Assembly (NCBI GenBank): GCA_036937835.1
Contig: CM072860.1
Location: 6,279,001-6,343,000, forward strand
Direction: 5' to 3'
DNA: 64,000 bases
Origin: Pampus argenteus
Taxonomy: Eukaryota > Chordata > Actinopteri > Scombriformes > Stromateidae
The translations under genes and the position numbers were made by a program. Shown piece by piece: positions 37,015 to 50,800 of the stretch. Position 1 is the first letter of the stretch, and every line of letters starts with the position of its first letter. The notes beneath the pieces are model-generated. The model was not told the origin of the DNA and did not search any database. It saw nothing but the letters and a program-made list of their open reading frames with translations.

Positions 37015-37590
37015 GAAAGGCACAATATTGTTTTTTATATCCAATATGCTGATATTTTCCAACTCATTTTGACCGATACAGATATACGCATATATATATT
37101 TTTTTTTCCATCTAACCCACCCACCTGGATTTAACATATCGTGTCTGCTCACTGACAGATGCAGACAAACATGTAACATTTTATTTCAAATAAATCTACA
37201 AGATCCATCCTACTTGATGATGTTAGTTTATAGAGTAAATAAATATAATCTCCATGTACACAGATCGTGAAAGTAAGCTGTAGTGTTGAATGTGATGTGG
37301 CTCCTCCTTGCATAACAGACTGAGCAATCACTGCAAATGGCAACTTTGCTTAACGTTTGATACTTTAAAAAAAACCTCTACACCTCAGACATGTTGTTGC
37401 ACACTCTTTCACGCTAGCAAGAGACCCGATAACGCCACACTGCACGCACATCTCCTGCTGGGGACATAGCGTTTGGCATTAGTCGAGCATTGAGTATTCA
37501 GACATAATTAAAGCATCTTATCGGCCTGTCATATCGTGCTGATATTTCATACCAACCATGTGCTGATATTATCGTGCATCCTTACATATG
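37015..37590. mobile_element. Possible hAT-like MITE remnant
   Basis: Left end AAAGGCACAATATTG and right end ATATTATCGTGCATCCTTA are imperfect inverted repeats resembling fish hAT non-autonomous elements with GCACGATAATATC-type termini. Internally there are ATATCGGCC-like motifs (37520-37560). No coding capacity; no duplication identified. Confidence 0.35.
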
Positions 37591-40500
37591 TCTTAGGCCA
37601 GCAGCAACAACAGTGAGAGGGGTTGTTTGTTTTTTTGGAGCCCAAAATAAACTTTGTTTACTCCGTGATGCACTGTTGAATCTACAGTTGTGACAGGACC
37701 ACACTGGACTCCAGCCAATACTGTAGTTGAGTCAGCTCTGTCTGTACAACCACCTCCTCACAACAGTGCATCCTAAGTTCAATAAGATCCCATGTCACTG
37801 ATAATATACCATTGTGTTGGCAGATGTGTGCCAAATCAGAAGCTATAGCCTAATGCACAAATTCCTCAGTGCACATATACAAAATAAACTACAGCTTGCT
37901 GTGCTTTGTTCTGTTTAAACTGATCTTTTCTGTATTTTACTTTAATTGAACAACTGCCAAAAACTATTTTCAGGCTTTTGATAGTGCTGTAAAACTACTG
38001 CATTGCTAATGTTGCAGTGCACAAGTGCAAATACATGAGTCATTTGATTATCTGGCATGTCTCTAAACCAAGGTCAAAACCCACTGACAACATGATCCAA
38101 GTAAAAAGAGAAAACTACTGCCATACTGCAGACAGCTTCAACACACATAACCCATTACTACAGAGCACATACGTTTCCATGAGGAGAGTGTACATCAATG
38201 TCACATAAGAGACAAAATGGAGAATATAATGGCATCACTTAAAATCAGAGTCCATTATCCAAGCATGTTGGCCAGCATTACGTCAAACTGGTCCAACTTC
38301 TGCAATGACAATTCTGAAAAGCACTCAAGATATTAGCAGTATTAATAACAGTGATAAGCATTAAAGCCTCGTCTACACCTTGAGACATGCAACATTTCTC
38401 TGAACTGTGGTCCTTAGAACCGCTAACCTCGCTACCATCACTGCTAATGTCTCCGATACACGCGAGCTCCAAATATGCAATGTGCTGCTCTAATCTCATG
38501 GCATATGAGTTGTATTGTAGTTGTGGTGTTTTCTGTTACTCATAACACCTGGTTGACATAAAGGAGAAAAAAAAGAAGAGTTGCATAGTATTAGTGCAGT
38601 TTTCAAACGTCCACCACATCAAGGTTGGATGTGTTGGACGTCTAAAATGCTTTTATTGCAGTAAAATATCATATCATACGGTTAATACCAATAAAGCTAA
38701 TATTTCTATAAAATGACACGTGCAATGTACAATGGTTGTTTGATTCGTTAAGCATTTCATTTGCTAGATTAGAAAAAAAAGATGCATCTGGTCATTTTAT
38801 CCATTAAAAGTTCCTCAATCAACTTTCAAGGAAATGCACTATTATAGTTTATATCACCATTGGGGCCTTTACTAACAATTAATTTAAGTGTTCATTTATT
38901 ATATTTATCAAATATAACCCCAAAAAAATGTCTATCCCAGTTTCCTGGAAGCCGAGGTGATGTCATCAAATGTCTTATTTTGTCCAAAATAGATGTTCAA
39001 TTTGATGCAATCTGAGAACCTGAAATTATCAAACAGATGGCATTGCTGCTAACAAAAAAAAGGGAATAAATGATTAATCAGCAACTATTTTGGTACTTGA
39101 TTAATTTTGTCTATTGACTAATTGATGCATCTGTAAATCAACATCATGATACAAAACAACATAACGTTAATTCTCTGTATTATTCACTATTCTTTACAAC
39201 TGAATACAACAATCATGGTAATTGATGTCCAAGGATGATATTAATCTTCAGGTTAATCATAAACATCTCCACTATAAACTAACCTTTGGTTACTAAAGTT
39301 TGTGTAAAACGTGATCAATAGTATGTTGACAGTAATCAGTAATAAAACCAGTTTATAGCAGCATATTTTATAATAAAAACAGCGTACGAGTATACTAGGT
39401 TTCATGACTATTTTTACTTTGAGTAACGTGAATACATTAATATAGTTTTACAGTGTGTTCAAATGTGATGCATTACCTCAGACAAGAATAGGGATGATGT
39501 GATCCTACATGATAACACTGAATTATTGCTACCCGACAACTGATTTCAGTCAACACAGAGCTTCCCCAGAGGACATTAGTCTTGATATTAACTGTTAACA
39601 ACAATTGCTCCTCTACACAAAACCAGAGTTTTCTCAGTTTTTTCTTCAGCAGTACAACCATGTACAGTCAACAAATACACGGACAAGCAGTCCACTCTCA
39701 AAAGGATGGAGGGCCTTGAACTTCACAGGTCAATCTCACCCTCCTGCTGCTCTTCCCATCTGTTATTTGTTTCAAAGTATAAAAAGCCAGTTGATGACTG
39801 CAAACTATCAGGACAAAATTCACATCAACTTTTTCTTTTGTACAAAGACAACACTGATATCAGAAACGTTTTCTAAGCTGCTATAAGGTCCATAACAACT
39901 GCCATGCGCATGAAACAGAAACATGCCACAAGAGAACATATTGTTGATGAAGAAAAAATGATTTACTTCAGTCTCCATTTCATATGTTTCACCTTTTATT
40001 TTAAGTACAAAGCACAAACATTGGCTATTGTCCCGATAGAAATAGTGCCACAAGGCAGAAATATTTCATTAGATAAACACTTGGAAGAGGAATCTTGGCA
40101 AGACGCCTCTCCCCAAAAACTTCAGCCAGCCAACAGCCTCCTTTTAGTGCAGGCATTTGAGTGCGGAGCATCTTGTTCCCCTGGAGGCCTTGCCTCACAG
40201 TTTTCATCAGAAACCAGCCCCAGATAAAGACCACGAGGTTCTTCTTTTATTTTCCCCATCACTGCTTAGATAAACCCATCCACCTCCACAATTTTACCCC
40301 ACTGAGAAGGCTGCCTTTTAGGACTCATTGAAGTGTAGCATGTTTAGTTATTAGTGCTCTCAGATCCCACTAGCTTCTCACAAGGGGGGGAAAAAAGCCT
40401 CCGCACACTGATACTATAAAGATAATCAGATTCCCAATTCAGATAAGGTTAATGTCTTTGACTTTACACACAGGCCCCAAGTTAGATACATTCTCAATAT

Positions 40501-41159
40501 GCCAATGTTCAAAAAGCATAAAGGATATTCAAAACTAATGATACAGTACAGTACATCTTCGCATGCATGTGGTCCACTATAGGCTGAAGCTGGTGGTGCT
40601 GGCTGCATTTTAGCAGCTCACCGATTGTGCTAATTAACCGTCTAGAAAAGTGATCTGAGTGGGTGTTTGGAAACAAGATTTCACAGCTGATCAAACTCTG
40701 AAGAACAGCTGTAAAACAATTCATATAGAGTCATTCAGCCTGATAACATTTCATACTCTGATCATACATCCTGCTGCCTTGTAAAATAAAAACCTGACCT
40801 GATGCACATGTACCTCAAGGATAGACATCTGACAAAAGAGTCTAAAAATCGAGAATACCAAAGCTCCTTTAACTCTTAATTAAATAAATCCAAATTACAT
40901 ATTTAAGTCACAACTGCCACTTGAGAATACTTTGACTGCTTTTCTATTTTCAATTAACGGCAGCTTCCAGCAATCTTCTCTAGTTCAGAAACATTGTGAC
41001 AGCTATACTTGCAAGTATTGATTTAAAAACAAGTTTTTTCCTTTGAACAATTTAAAAAAAGATATAAAAAAAAAACAATACTGCCATTTTCATGCCTATT
41101 TACTAGTATTTTTTGACAAACAGATTGAAGAGGGGGGAAGTGCATGACAGAGTTTAACA

Positions 41160-41500
41160 TCAGAGCTAGACCGTTCACAATAATGTAATTATCAATCGTG
41201 TCCATATATCGACTTATATGATGTGTCATGCCACCTCTGCCCAAACACACTGAAGCCACTTCCATGTTTACATGTGATGTGGGAGACGGCAGCTATGTGC
41301 TAACCTTGCAGCTCAGGCTAAAGATGTCTGAATATTCTTAAGAACTAACATTTCATTGCTCTTTGAAAGGGTGTACTTGCATCATTATTATATCCGTGAC
41401 ATAAAATAAGCCTTAAAATGATAATATCATTTATCATAATTATTTCTGGGACAATATATTGTCAAGCAAAAATCGTTTATCATGACAGGCCTAATTGTGT
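41160..41500. mobile_element. Possible MITE remnant
   Basis: The right side (41420-41500) reads GATAATATCATTTATCATAA and then CAATATATTGTC...TCATGACAGGCCTA, like the ends of a common fish repeat that finishes in TTATCGTGACAGGCC. The left end is not clear. Confidence 0.3.
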
Positions 41501-44500
41501 GGAACTTTAAGCCTGATGCCAAAAGTGCGATTGGCGTGTACTGACGTGACACTGAGCACTTAAAGTGAGGAGGCACAAATCTCTGCTTCTAGCTCCTCAG
41601 AGGATTAAACTGACCAAATATGCGTGACAAGCTATATAGTGAAGAACTCCAGAGTGCACACAAGTGACATGCATAGCCTGTCCTTGAAAACTAAAAGCCC
41701 ACAAGTAACGGTTCAAAATATCCCAGCTGAAATCACAGATGTGACAAGCCTGCCCACACACTGAGGTGCACAAAACAAAGCCAACTGCTACAACATACGA
41801 TACATATACATGCATTCTTGATATTAATGGTTTTGATAAATTTTGGCCTGAAGGTGTGGTGGGTTTGTCATGCTGCAGTTCTCATGCCAGTCAGAATAAT
41901 ACTGAAAAGTGATGCAATTCAGGGTTATAATTGGCAGTCTTGCTCCAGAGTAGAAGTGCATGATTTCTCACTGATACTTTTTTTGGGGGGGGGGGGTTTA
42001 CTACAAAGCCCGCCTGAAATAAAATGCAGTTGGCTAGTTTGGTATTGCTCCAGAGACGTCAACACTTGTTCAACAATATTGACTTATTCAGAAATTTTGA
42101 CCGGAGGCATTTTCATTCTTTCTGGCTTGATGCTGTAAAAAATATCAAGTCATTGCTGGCGGAAAAAATATTTTTTCGTATTTTCCGCTGTTATCACCAT
42201 TTTCTTTTCTCATGATTTTAATAAAAATCCATGCCAGTTGTAATGAAATTAACTGCTTGCGCTTGCAACAGTTTAATATACCAACACCAGATATGAATAG
42301 GTGTTGACTGAATGATACTCTGCTTATTCAGATTACTTGTAATCCAACTTTAAAATAAAAAATAACTGAAGGACAAACTGAAACCTCGTAGTATAGCAGC
42401 AAGTCATTTCCAGATATTTGTCTATCTGCTATTATATGGAAAGCTACTCAAGTCATGTTATAAAAAATGCTGATAATCTGACACCGACTCAAAATGCATT
42501 ACTATACTATATGTCATACTACCACTGCTCTACCTTGTCATAGGCCTACACACTAAAACACCCAACGAATTTACTACACTCACAACATAACAGCTACACA
42601 GAGCACAAGATGTGGTGATCTATACAAGCTGCTAGTGATGCAGTGATAGCATTCAAGGACGCCGCTTTGCTGGCCTCCAGTAATGACCCACACATGCAGA
42701 GGCAGGGCCTCCCTGTGGCCAACGGACAATAAGGGCAGAATGGAAACTGTCCTGTACACCATCCACCCATCTCAGACTAAATCAAATGCAGAGGAGGGAG
42801 CAGAGGAGAGGCCACGGACAGAGGAAAGGGGGATGGGATTGTATTTAAGGAGGACAAAGGGGGCAAAATTGCTTTTTTTTTGCTTTGAAGCCACCCACTG
42901 TATACAAACCCAGTTCTGACAGTGACACACATTGCTGTACAGATCGCTGTGATGTGGCCTTTAGAAGTTCACTCACTGTCCTGCATTTTAGTCACTCTGT
43001 CAGCAGCCTTTATTTAGAAAGCCAACGTGGGGGCTCAATAATACATAAAGACAACCGCCTTTTATCTCTTGTCCCTCTCAGGAGCACAGAGGCAGCAATT
43101 GTGGAAGTTGCATGAAGTCTGAGGAAGCAAACGCCCTAAAAGCAGCAGATATATTGAGAGAAAATAGGACCAATGTGGGTATGCAAACACTTAAATTAGA
43201 TCCTCATGCTCATAATATTAGACATTAATACTATAATTCTACTACTACTGTTAAAACCACAAATGCCAAGAACCAGTTAAAACTGTGCCTCATTCAAATG
43301 TGTTAGATTTTAATTGTTTACTATGTAGAAAGCTGTTTTCTGTATTATAGGCGAGTTTATCGGGTGAATTATAAGATAAAGTGGTAAAGCTAACTATCAA
43401 TAAGTGTTGCATCACACTTCAGCCGTCTTAAAGGTTTCTCACTTGTCGCTTTGTCTCAAATCAGAACTTCAGGTTGATTTTGCAAATATCCAGCTAAAAA
43501 AAAAAACCCCAAAACACTTTGAATAAAGAGATAGCAGGGATCTCTGCTTAGTCTAAGTGTGCATTACATTTTCCTTTTTTTTTGCTGGACTGTCCCCTTG
43601 TACCCAAAGGACCACAGATGTCCTGTGTGTTGGCAACCTCCTGGTAAATTAACCGGTCAGGCTCTTAGCTGCTGGCTGGACGATATGTAATTTTTCGTGA
43701 CCTACCAACTGAAGATTACTCACCACAGACTGCCAACTACAACTCAGATGCCTCTGGCTTCAACACATTCACCTGCTCAATATTCAAGGCCAGACACTAC
43801 AGCAATAAGCATAAAAAAAAACAAAGAAAGAAGACAGCAAGCGAGTCTTACCATGTTAATGCCACATATTACAGTCTAGTAATTGTCTTTAAAAAAATAA
43901 AAATACAACAAACACCACCTCTTACACAGCGCCTGCTGTTTTCTTGTATTTACACAAACCCAAATGCAAATGCTTTGTGACCGTTTACAAGTGAAGAGCA
44001 AAACCTTTTACTCTAAGTAATGCCACCAGGCAATAAATCATGACTTGTCATGTACTTAATGAAAAAAAAAGGGCTATTACACTGCTTAAATAATAAATTC
44101 AGACTAAATATATGCTGCTAATTTCATCATTTTGTGCACTGATAAGAGGTTTCTCCAGTATAGGAGACAATTACTAATGTTTAAGGTAAAAACTGTTGCT
44201 ATAATAGTTAATCATGTTAATTGGACTTTACTCAAAATATGTATGTGGTAAATATATGCAATAATAATAATAAGTGAACTAAAACACACTGTTAAGTTAA
44301 CAAAAGGTGATGTGTGTTTGGATAAGGCGTTTCTAATTAGTTAGATTAATTAGGGTGAAGTGGACCTGACGTTAATTAGTTCATCTGTGACACCTGCGCA
44401 ACGCCGACAACGCCTGAAAGTCGCTTCATGAACTAAAACGGCTACTTCACAGACACTTGCTAGCAAATGTTAACCAGGCTAAGTTTATAGCTAGCGTTTA

Positions 44501-44979
44501 TTCACAACTTGATGAAAAATGCAGCTTCATGCTAGTCTTTATGTTTGTTCATCCAAACTGTGAGTTATAGTCGATGCTGCCGGTGCGGAAAGACGCAGTT
44601 TTTAGTTTTAAACTAGTTTGTTTTGTTGGTTTTTTTAAATTTGTGCTAGTTTTTGTACGTTAGCTAGCACTGAAATTTGTTTTGCTTTTCTTGCTACATT
44701 TAATTCAGCCATGTTAACGTTAAAATGAATTATTAAAACACTGAATTAATTTAACATTGATTATTTTTTATTTCCTCAGTAGGTCTGCCGCAACATGTCC
44801 GACTTGGTGCCTCGTCTTGCTAGCTATGTTTCAGTTAAAAATGTCTTTCTCGCCTGTATATTTTCAGCACTGTTTTGAAATTGTAAAATCATATATATAT
44901 TATATTTTTCTCCACACTATTCCCTTTGCAGTGTCTTACCTTGACGTGTTGAATCGGCGTCGCGGATATTTATTGATGT

Positions 44980-45130
44980 ATAAGTCTGCAGACGTCAAAC
45001 TTTTGGTCGCAGTCTTTGCGCAGGAGAATAAGGGGCGGTGGCGGGAACGCTGCCACCCTAAGTAAACTAATCAGAGCCTCAGCCAATCACAAGAGACCCC
45101 GGTCTCTACCCCGGAAACAGACCATTAACT
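44980..45130. promoter_or_regulatory. Small CpG- and GC-richer block, candidate promoter
   Basis: Within otherwise AT-rich DNA this block carries a GC box (GGGGCGGTGGCGGGAACGC), a CCAAT box (CAGCCAATCACAAG) and an ETS-like CCCCGGAAAC, all within 110 bp. It could be an upstream promoter for elavl2 on the - strand or for an unrecognised transcript. No TSS evidence is available from sequence. Confidence 0.3.
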
Positions 45131-46318
45131 AATTGATTTGCTGCAGGTGCACCTTTGCTTCATGCTGTCTAACCCGAAAACACAATGAAAGGTTTTGCAG
45201 TGCAGCATCCAGGGACCACCGGGGGTCTCTAAGGTATTCAAGAGATCCCTGGCAAAATAAGGGATAGTTTAATCTTGATCCTCTACAATTATGGCAGGAA
45301 TTTGTTTAAACATTGCTGTTTCTATGTTAGATGTCACTGTCCTGTCTGCGCCCACAGGGGCATACATGCCATAGCCTATAGGTATGAAAGGCAAATTCAA
45401 GCCTAATCACATAGGAGCTGATAAGTGGTGGGAAAAGATTGTGATCCGGATCTATAGTCTGAAACAGGCTTGTCCACACTGTAAAAATTAAGGGCTGCAT
45501 AGATATTCAGAAATAGCATACAAATATGCATGTGATAGCAGAACTTATAACTAAAAAATACCATCCAGCAACTCCAAGTATTTAAACACAGGCTGCACTC
45601 AACCTGTATTATAATATTATTATTATTTTTATAGTTGCATTGAATTTTCCTGTTATTTTTTTATATATTTATATTAATAAAATAGCACCACAATATGTAA
45701 CCACAAAGTAAAAAACAACACATTTTTTATGAACATGCTTTAAATGTATCCTAAATAAAATGTAAGTTTTCATATTGATAATGATAATCAAATTTTTCAG
45801 ATTGCTTGCTACCGCTATTGTTACAACTATCCATATGAAATCCCACCATATGAAAACAATGTAATGAGTCTAATATGAGCAGAATAACGTTGCTCTATCA
45901 CATACAGTAAAAAAAAAAACCGACTACTATGCGGATCCCACGTTTTCAGCACTCTGCCAGGGCCTATATTTCTACACACTACAGCAATAAATGCGTCCGT
46001 GCATGTCTGAAACCAATGGGATCGTTTTAAAAATGAGCACATGTGCGAAAGGTAGCCTACTTATCCTGTCGAGTAAACTAACTGTGTGATACACCAGGCA
46101 CCGCAATTCAGACCCGTCAATGGAAACATGAATGCATCACGTTGACTTTTCCCCCTCCATCGCGTTTACATGCAATAAATACAGCCCGAGACTACAGTGA
46201 ATGCATGATCTGCTCTACTTACTGTCTTCAAATAATGACAGAGTTAAAAAAAAATAAAAAATAATAATCGACTTGAAATGTTTCAGGTGAATGAGCAAAT
46301 GTGTAAAAAATATCTTAC

Positions 46319-47600
46319 CGTTTCTATAAATGAAAGTTATGGACGTCCTTAGGCAAACAATCTCTGAATGAAACACCTGGCCAAATAGCTTGTAAAATGA
46401 TGAATTCCGCTCTCTTAGTTCAAACTTGGAAACATAAAAAGCCAACACAAACAAGATAAAATGGAGGAAATGAAATATTTATTAAATTAAAACACAGAAA
46501 TGGGTTCCTTTTTCAGCAAATGCATGAAACAAAAAAAAGCAACAAAAAGAACAGAAGAAGAAAGAAAAGGAATCAAATTATTTAAAAAAAAAAGCCGGCT
46601 CTCTGCCTGTCTCGCTCTTTACAGGTGCGCCACACAAATACGCGACATCACTGAGTGGAAACCAAAGCAAGGAGGAGGTTGTCTTTAAAAGGAAGATAGT
46701 CCTGCCGGCAAATATATAGGGCCGTATCACAGCATGCCTATACCTCTCCGCTCTCTCCGTTTCATCCATTCAACCTACACATAAACACGCACTGGACGCG
46801 GAAGTATACCCAGAGTAGCTCCATCCACCGCTTATGCACACAGAAGCTCTTCAATGCTATTGGCTCTTACGCGGTCCTCGTTGGGCTCAAGCGTCTTTCC
46901 AAATAACAAGATGCCATTCGTCCTCGCCCCAGTCACTCAAAGCGATTAAGCTTTTTTTTTTTTTTTTTCCTCTTTTAAATATGGCATTTGAAGTCAAACA
47001 TGTCCTTGCCGAGACATGCACAGTGCAGCAGGCGGGAATAACACCATGGCTTGAGAGTATTCCTCCCCCCCGTCCCCCCTCCCTCGCAAGTGTGTTTCAC
47101 GCCACATCGTTGTGCAATCACCACACTGTCACCGTCATCCAAGAAAGAAGAAAATTGGCTCTATTAAAGTCTTTTTTTTTTTCTTTTTTTTTTAATCTTT
47201 GTGTGGTGCTTTCACGTGGTGGCGAATCGCTCGTTTTTTTCCCTGCTGCTGTCTTTAGATGAGACAATAAAACACTCTCCTAACGGGGCCTACAACACTC
47301 GTCATCATCTTTGTTTTGCCACATCATGCCCCCCTCACTGTCTGCACCACTTCGGCGCTCTCGCATCATTATTTGTCAGGGGAAGAAGAAGAAAAAATTA
47401 AAATTAAAAAAAGACACCTGGAAATCAGCGCTTGATTTTGCGGTAAAAAGCACCGATACATGTTTGTATCGGTGCAGAATGCAAAGCTCCGCATTCAGCA
47501 GGTTTTCAGCACCGCGGACAGCGCAGCTCCTCAGTACAGTAGAGCTGTGAGAGCAGCCTACATGCTTCCCACTGTCTGCCTCAGTCAATGGTCAGCCTTC
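46319..47600 (-). promoter_or_regulatory. Candidate elavl2 distal promoter / 5'UTR exon region
   Basis: CpGs are more frequent than in the flanks (46580-46620, 46780-47100, 47220-47560), with pyrimidine-rich tracts. On the - strand a strong donor, AGAAACG/gtaagata, lies at 46318-46319. Together these would suit a distal first exon, but nothing proves it. Confidence 0.25.
47450..47475. repeat. Perfect 11-bp inverted repeat with 4-nt loop
   Basis: GCACCGATACA and TGTATCGGTGC are separated by TGTT. The repeat lies in the CpG-enriched block upstream of elavl2; its role is unknown. Confidence 0.9.
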
Positions 47601-47837
47601 AGTACTCGACCTACAGGCTAGAAACAAAGGTGGGCGTTAATCCGGGCTCCCCCCTGGCATGTTTTAAACAATGGGAGACGTTTTTAAAAGCTCTACTAGC
47701 AGTAAGATTAGATCAATCCGGAGCACAAAGTACATTAAAAGAGCTTCACACCAGAAGTGGCAGCACATCTTTTTGTGGACTTTTAGAGGGTGGAGCAACA
47801 GTTAGCCTCACACACAGTAGCACTGAAAAAAACTGTA

Positions 47838-47841
<4 letters not shown>

Positions 47842-47874
<33 letters not shown>
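47842..47874. repeat. (TA)n microsatellite
   Basis: Perfect TA run of about 33 bp. Confidence 0.95.
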
Positions 47875-47876
<2 letters not shown>

Positions 47877-50800
47877 CTTGATGCATGCTTTTCTCAATAT
47901 GCCTCATGCTATTCAATTGTTTTGCATTTAAATCCTCCTTAAAATATCCTTAAAGCTTGCAAAACACAACAATCTAGTTGTCTAGTCTTTAGCACTTTCC
48001 TCATAGAAGGGATGGATTTTAAAACAAAAAAACACAATCATTTGTGAATGGAGTATAGACTTAGGTATGCAAACTCTTTGTCATTAACTATTTTAATATA
48101 CATTCAATCATAATTTACAGACACTGGAAAACCTCGTGTAGTAAACTAAATGGTGTGCTAGAGAATGTTTTGGTATAATCCATGTTCACCTTTAGGCCAA
48201 TGACAGCAAATTAGAAGCAATGAAAAGCATGGAAACAATCCTTAATCACTAACCTGACATGAAAAGTTTTAATATCTGATAAAGTCCATCATAATAATAA
48301 TAATAATAAAACATCAAATTCAGGGCAATCATTTCATCTCATGCCATTTCAATAAACCAAAACGTCTGTGCAAGCGTTATATACATAAATAATGAGAAAA
48401 ATGTTTCCATTTTAAGCACCACTAAGATTGTTCTGTATTATACAGCTTTCAAACAACATATAAAAAAATCCAAACAGTTAACATAATGTCATTGAGTTTT
48501 ATGAATCACAATGAGTAGCTTGGTCTCAGGTTATACACTACTTCTTTGTATTGAGTGTGTTGTGCATTTCTAGAGACAAATCACAAAGTAGGCTCTACTA
48601 TGCCAGTGTGTTTACTAAATCCATACAATTTCACAAAAGTATTTGAATGGGAACCTTTATCCCCCACAAAGAAAATTGAGGAGCCATGGAAGCAATAGGA
48701 TACTTTAAGAAAGGTATGAGTCACAACTGGATTGAACTTTGAATTTGGACTTCAAAACAATAAACTAATTAAAACCTGGTCATTTTGATGCCAAAGTATG
48801 AATGATGTCCAGCGGGTCATTTCCTGTTAGCACACAACAAATGCAGGACATCAGTTTCTTTCACTAAACCTGCCAAAATGGTGCGCTAGCCAACATACTG
48901 TACGTGTATGGTCTATGACTATGTAGCATGGGCTTCGCATATTATCAGGAAAAAAATAAATAAATTACTTCATCCAATCTGGGATATAATGTCAGGGCAC
49001 AAAGCTCTACTCAAAACTGACTGTTTGATATAGGTCTAATTCTCTGGCTCAGAACTGATCCTACCTAACATTAGCATGACAAAACTCAAACATTGCAAAG
49101 CTTTAAAAAAATAAAATATATATATATATATATAAAAATAATAATCAATCAGTCTTCTAAAAAAGGTATTTCCAGGCTTTACATCTTGATGATAGCACAT
49201 GTTTAAGTCTTGCTGCTCCGGTTTCTGGCTTTGGGGAAGTTATTCATGCCCACAAATATCAATTAGGTCATTAGCATTTAGATAGCATATGAGAATTTCT
49301 TAAAATGAAAGAGAACATGGACCTATTGGCCCTATTTTTAATGGTGATTTGTGAAAGTGTGTCTCAAAAGAATGTCAGCGAGACTTACTCTGTGGGTAGA
49401 TTATATTTAAAAAGATCATACACAAGGAAGGGTCAATAAATCAGGATAAAATCAGGAAAATGTAAGGGCACCAGTACTTTCTGCCTTGTTTCCAGCGACA
49501 CAATTAAGACTATAAAAAGGGACAAATTAAGGAAAAAAAGAAAAAGGGCTGCTATGCTGTTTATTTTTCCTTTTCATCTCAACAAACTGACAAATTCAAC
49601 TGTTTCAATTCAGATATTGCTGCATTACTTCTTAAAAGTCTGACTTACATTAAGTTAAATACCCAGAGACACAGCAAGGGAATTCTCACAAAGCCTAGCA
49701 GTCAATAATTTTTTGGCTTGGGGTTGAACAAATATGAACACTGGCATGCTAAATATTATGGTTCTCAGGAGATTTTTCGTTGTGTGGCAGCCAAGGCAAC
49801 AATCATTAGCAAATCTTACCAGACTCCTGTAACTTTGGTCCAGCACCATCTTCCTGTCAGGCCCTCACAGCATGCTCCTGGCCAGCTACACCACAACCAG
49901 GGAGCAGTACAAAGAAAAAACCCACAAAAAAAACCAAAAAAAAAAAAAAAAAATACACCAACCATCTTGATAGACAAAGAAGCACAACACAGTGTGGGAG
50001 AATGAACAGACTTGACTTTACTAGTTACAAGCACCCTCTGGCTGGTAAAAATAAAATTAAGAGTAGAGAAATTCCAACACAGCTAACTTTTAGTAACAAC
50101 TCGAAAAGCATCATATAAAACATGGCACACGCGAATCAAATCAAAGTGATTTAAGCAGGTTCAAGAGGTTTCTGACAGACAACACTTCCTCTTCTCCTTC
50201 CTCTTCATGTGGAAATGACAATAGCATGGTTAGCACATTGCTGCTCCCCAACCTGCAGCTTTAGTCCTTCTCCTCTCAGTCTCACCAACAGCAGCAACAA
50301 AGCAGGTCTTTGTTACAGCAGCAGTCTTTGTTTTAGAAGCTTAGAAGCTTTTTTTCTTCTTTTTATTCATTTGGGTGCTCACATGAGATGAACTTCCCTT
50401 TCTAATATTCACCTGGAGCATGTTTGGTTTGGCAAACAAGTTTCCTGACCACACCCAGGAAGGGGTGTGGCCTTAAAGGAACACCGTTTAAAAAAAAAAA
50501 AAAAGAATGATATGTCTAATGTTTGAGGGGAAATGATTTTAGATACAAGAACCCAATATTTATTTAGGCTTATAAGTCATTCTGTATTTACTGGTCATGG
50601 GTTAAAAAGGTGGCAAAAGGTTAATCGGGGTACTCTTTACTATAAAACAACATAACTCTAATTAGAAGAAGAAAAAGTGCTAGTATCCATTTGACTGGGG
50701 ATCACATAGCCATCTATATATCAGGTCCACGAAAAAAATGAATAAATGTGTGATACGTACACCCCCTTGGAGGGAATGCAGGTCAATGCTGGGTCATTAA

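Larger units (their letters stand above)
34896..44980. other. Region upstream of elavl2, probably a long 5' intron or flank
   Basis: Ten kilobases of AT-rich DNA without a recognisable coding exon, apart from the transposon remnants listed. A strong splice donor on the - strand, ATTAACATG/gtaagac, lies at 43851-43852 and could end a 5'UTR exon of elavl2. A G-run of 13 occurs near 41985. Confidence 0.45.

Noticed and set aside
44757..45065. 102-codon + strand frame near the candidate promoter
   Set aside because: AT-rich, hydrophobic start with no family resemblance; considered chance.
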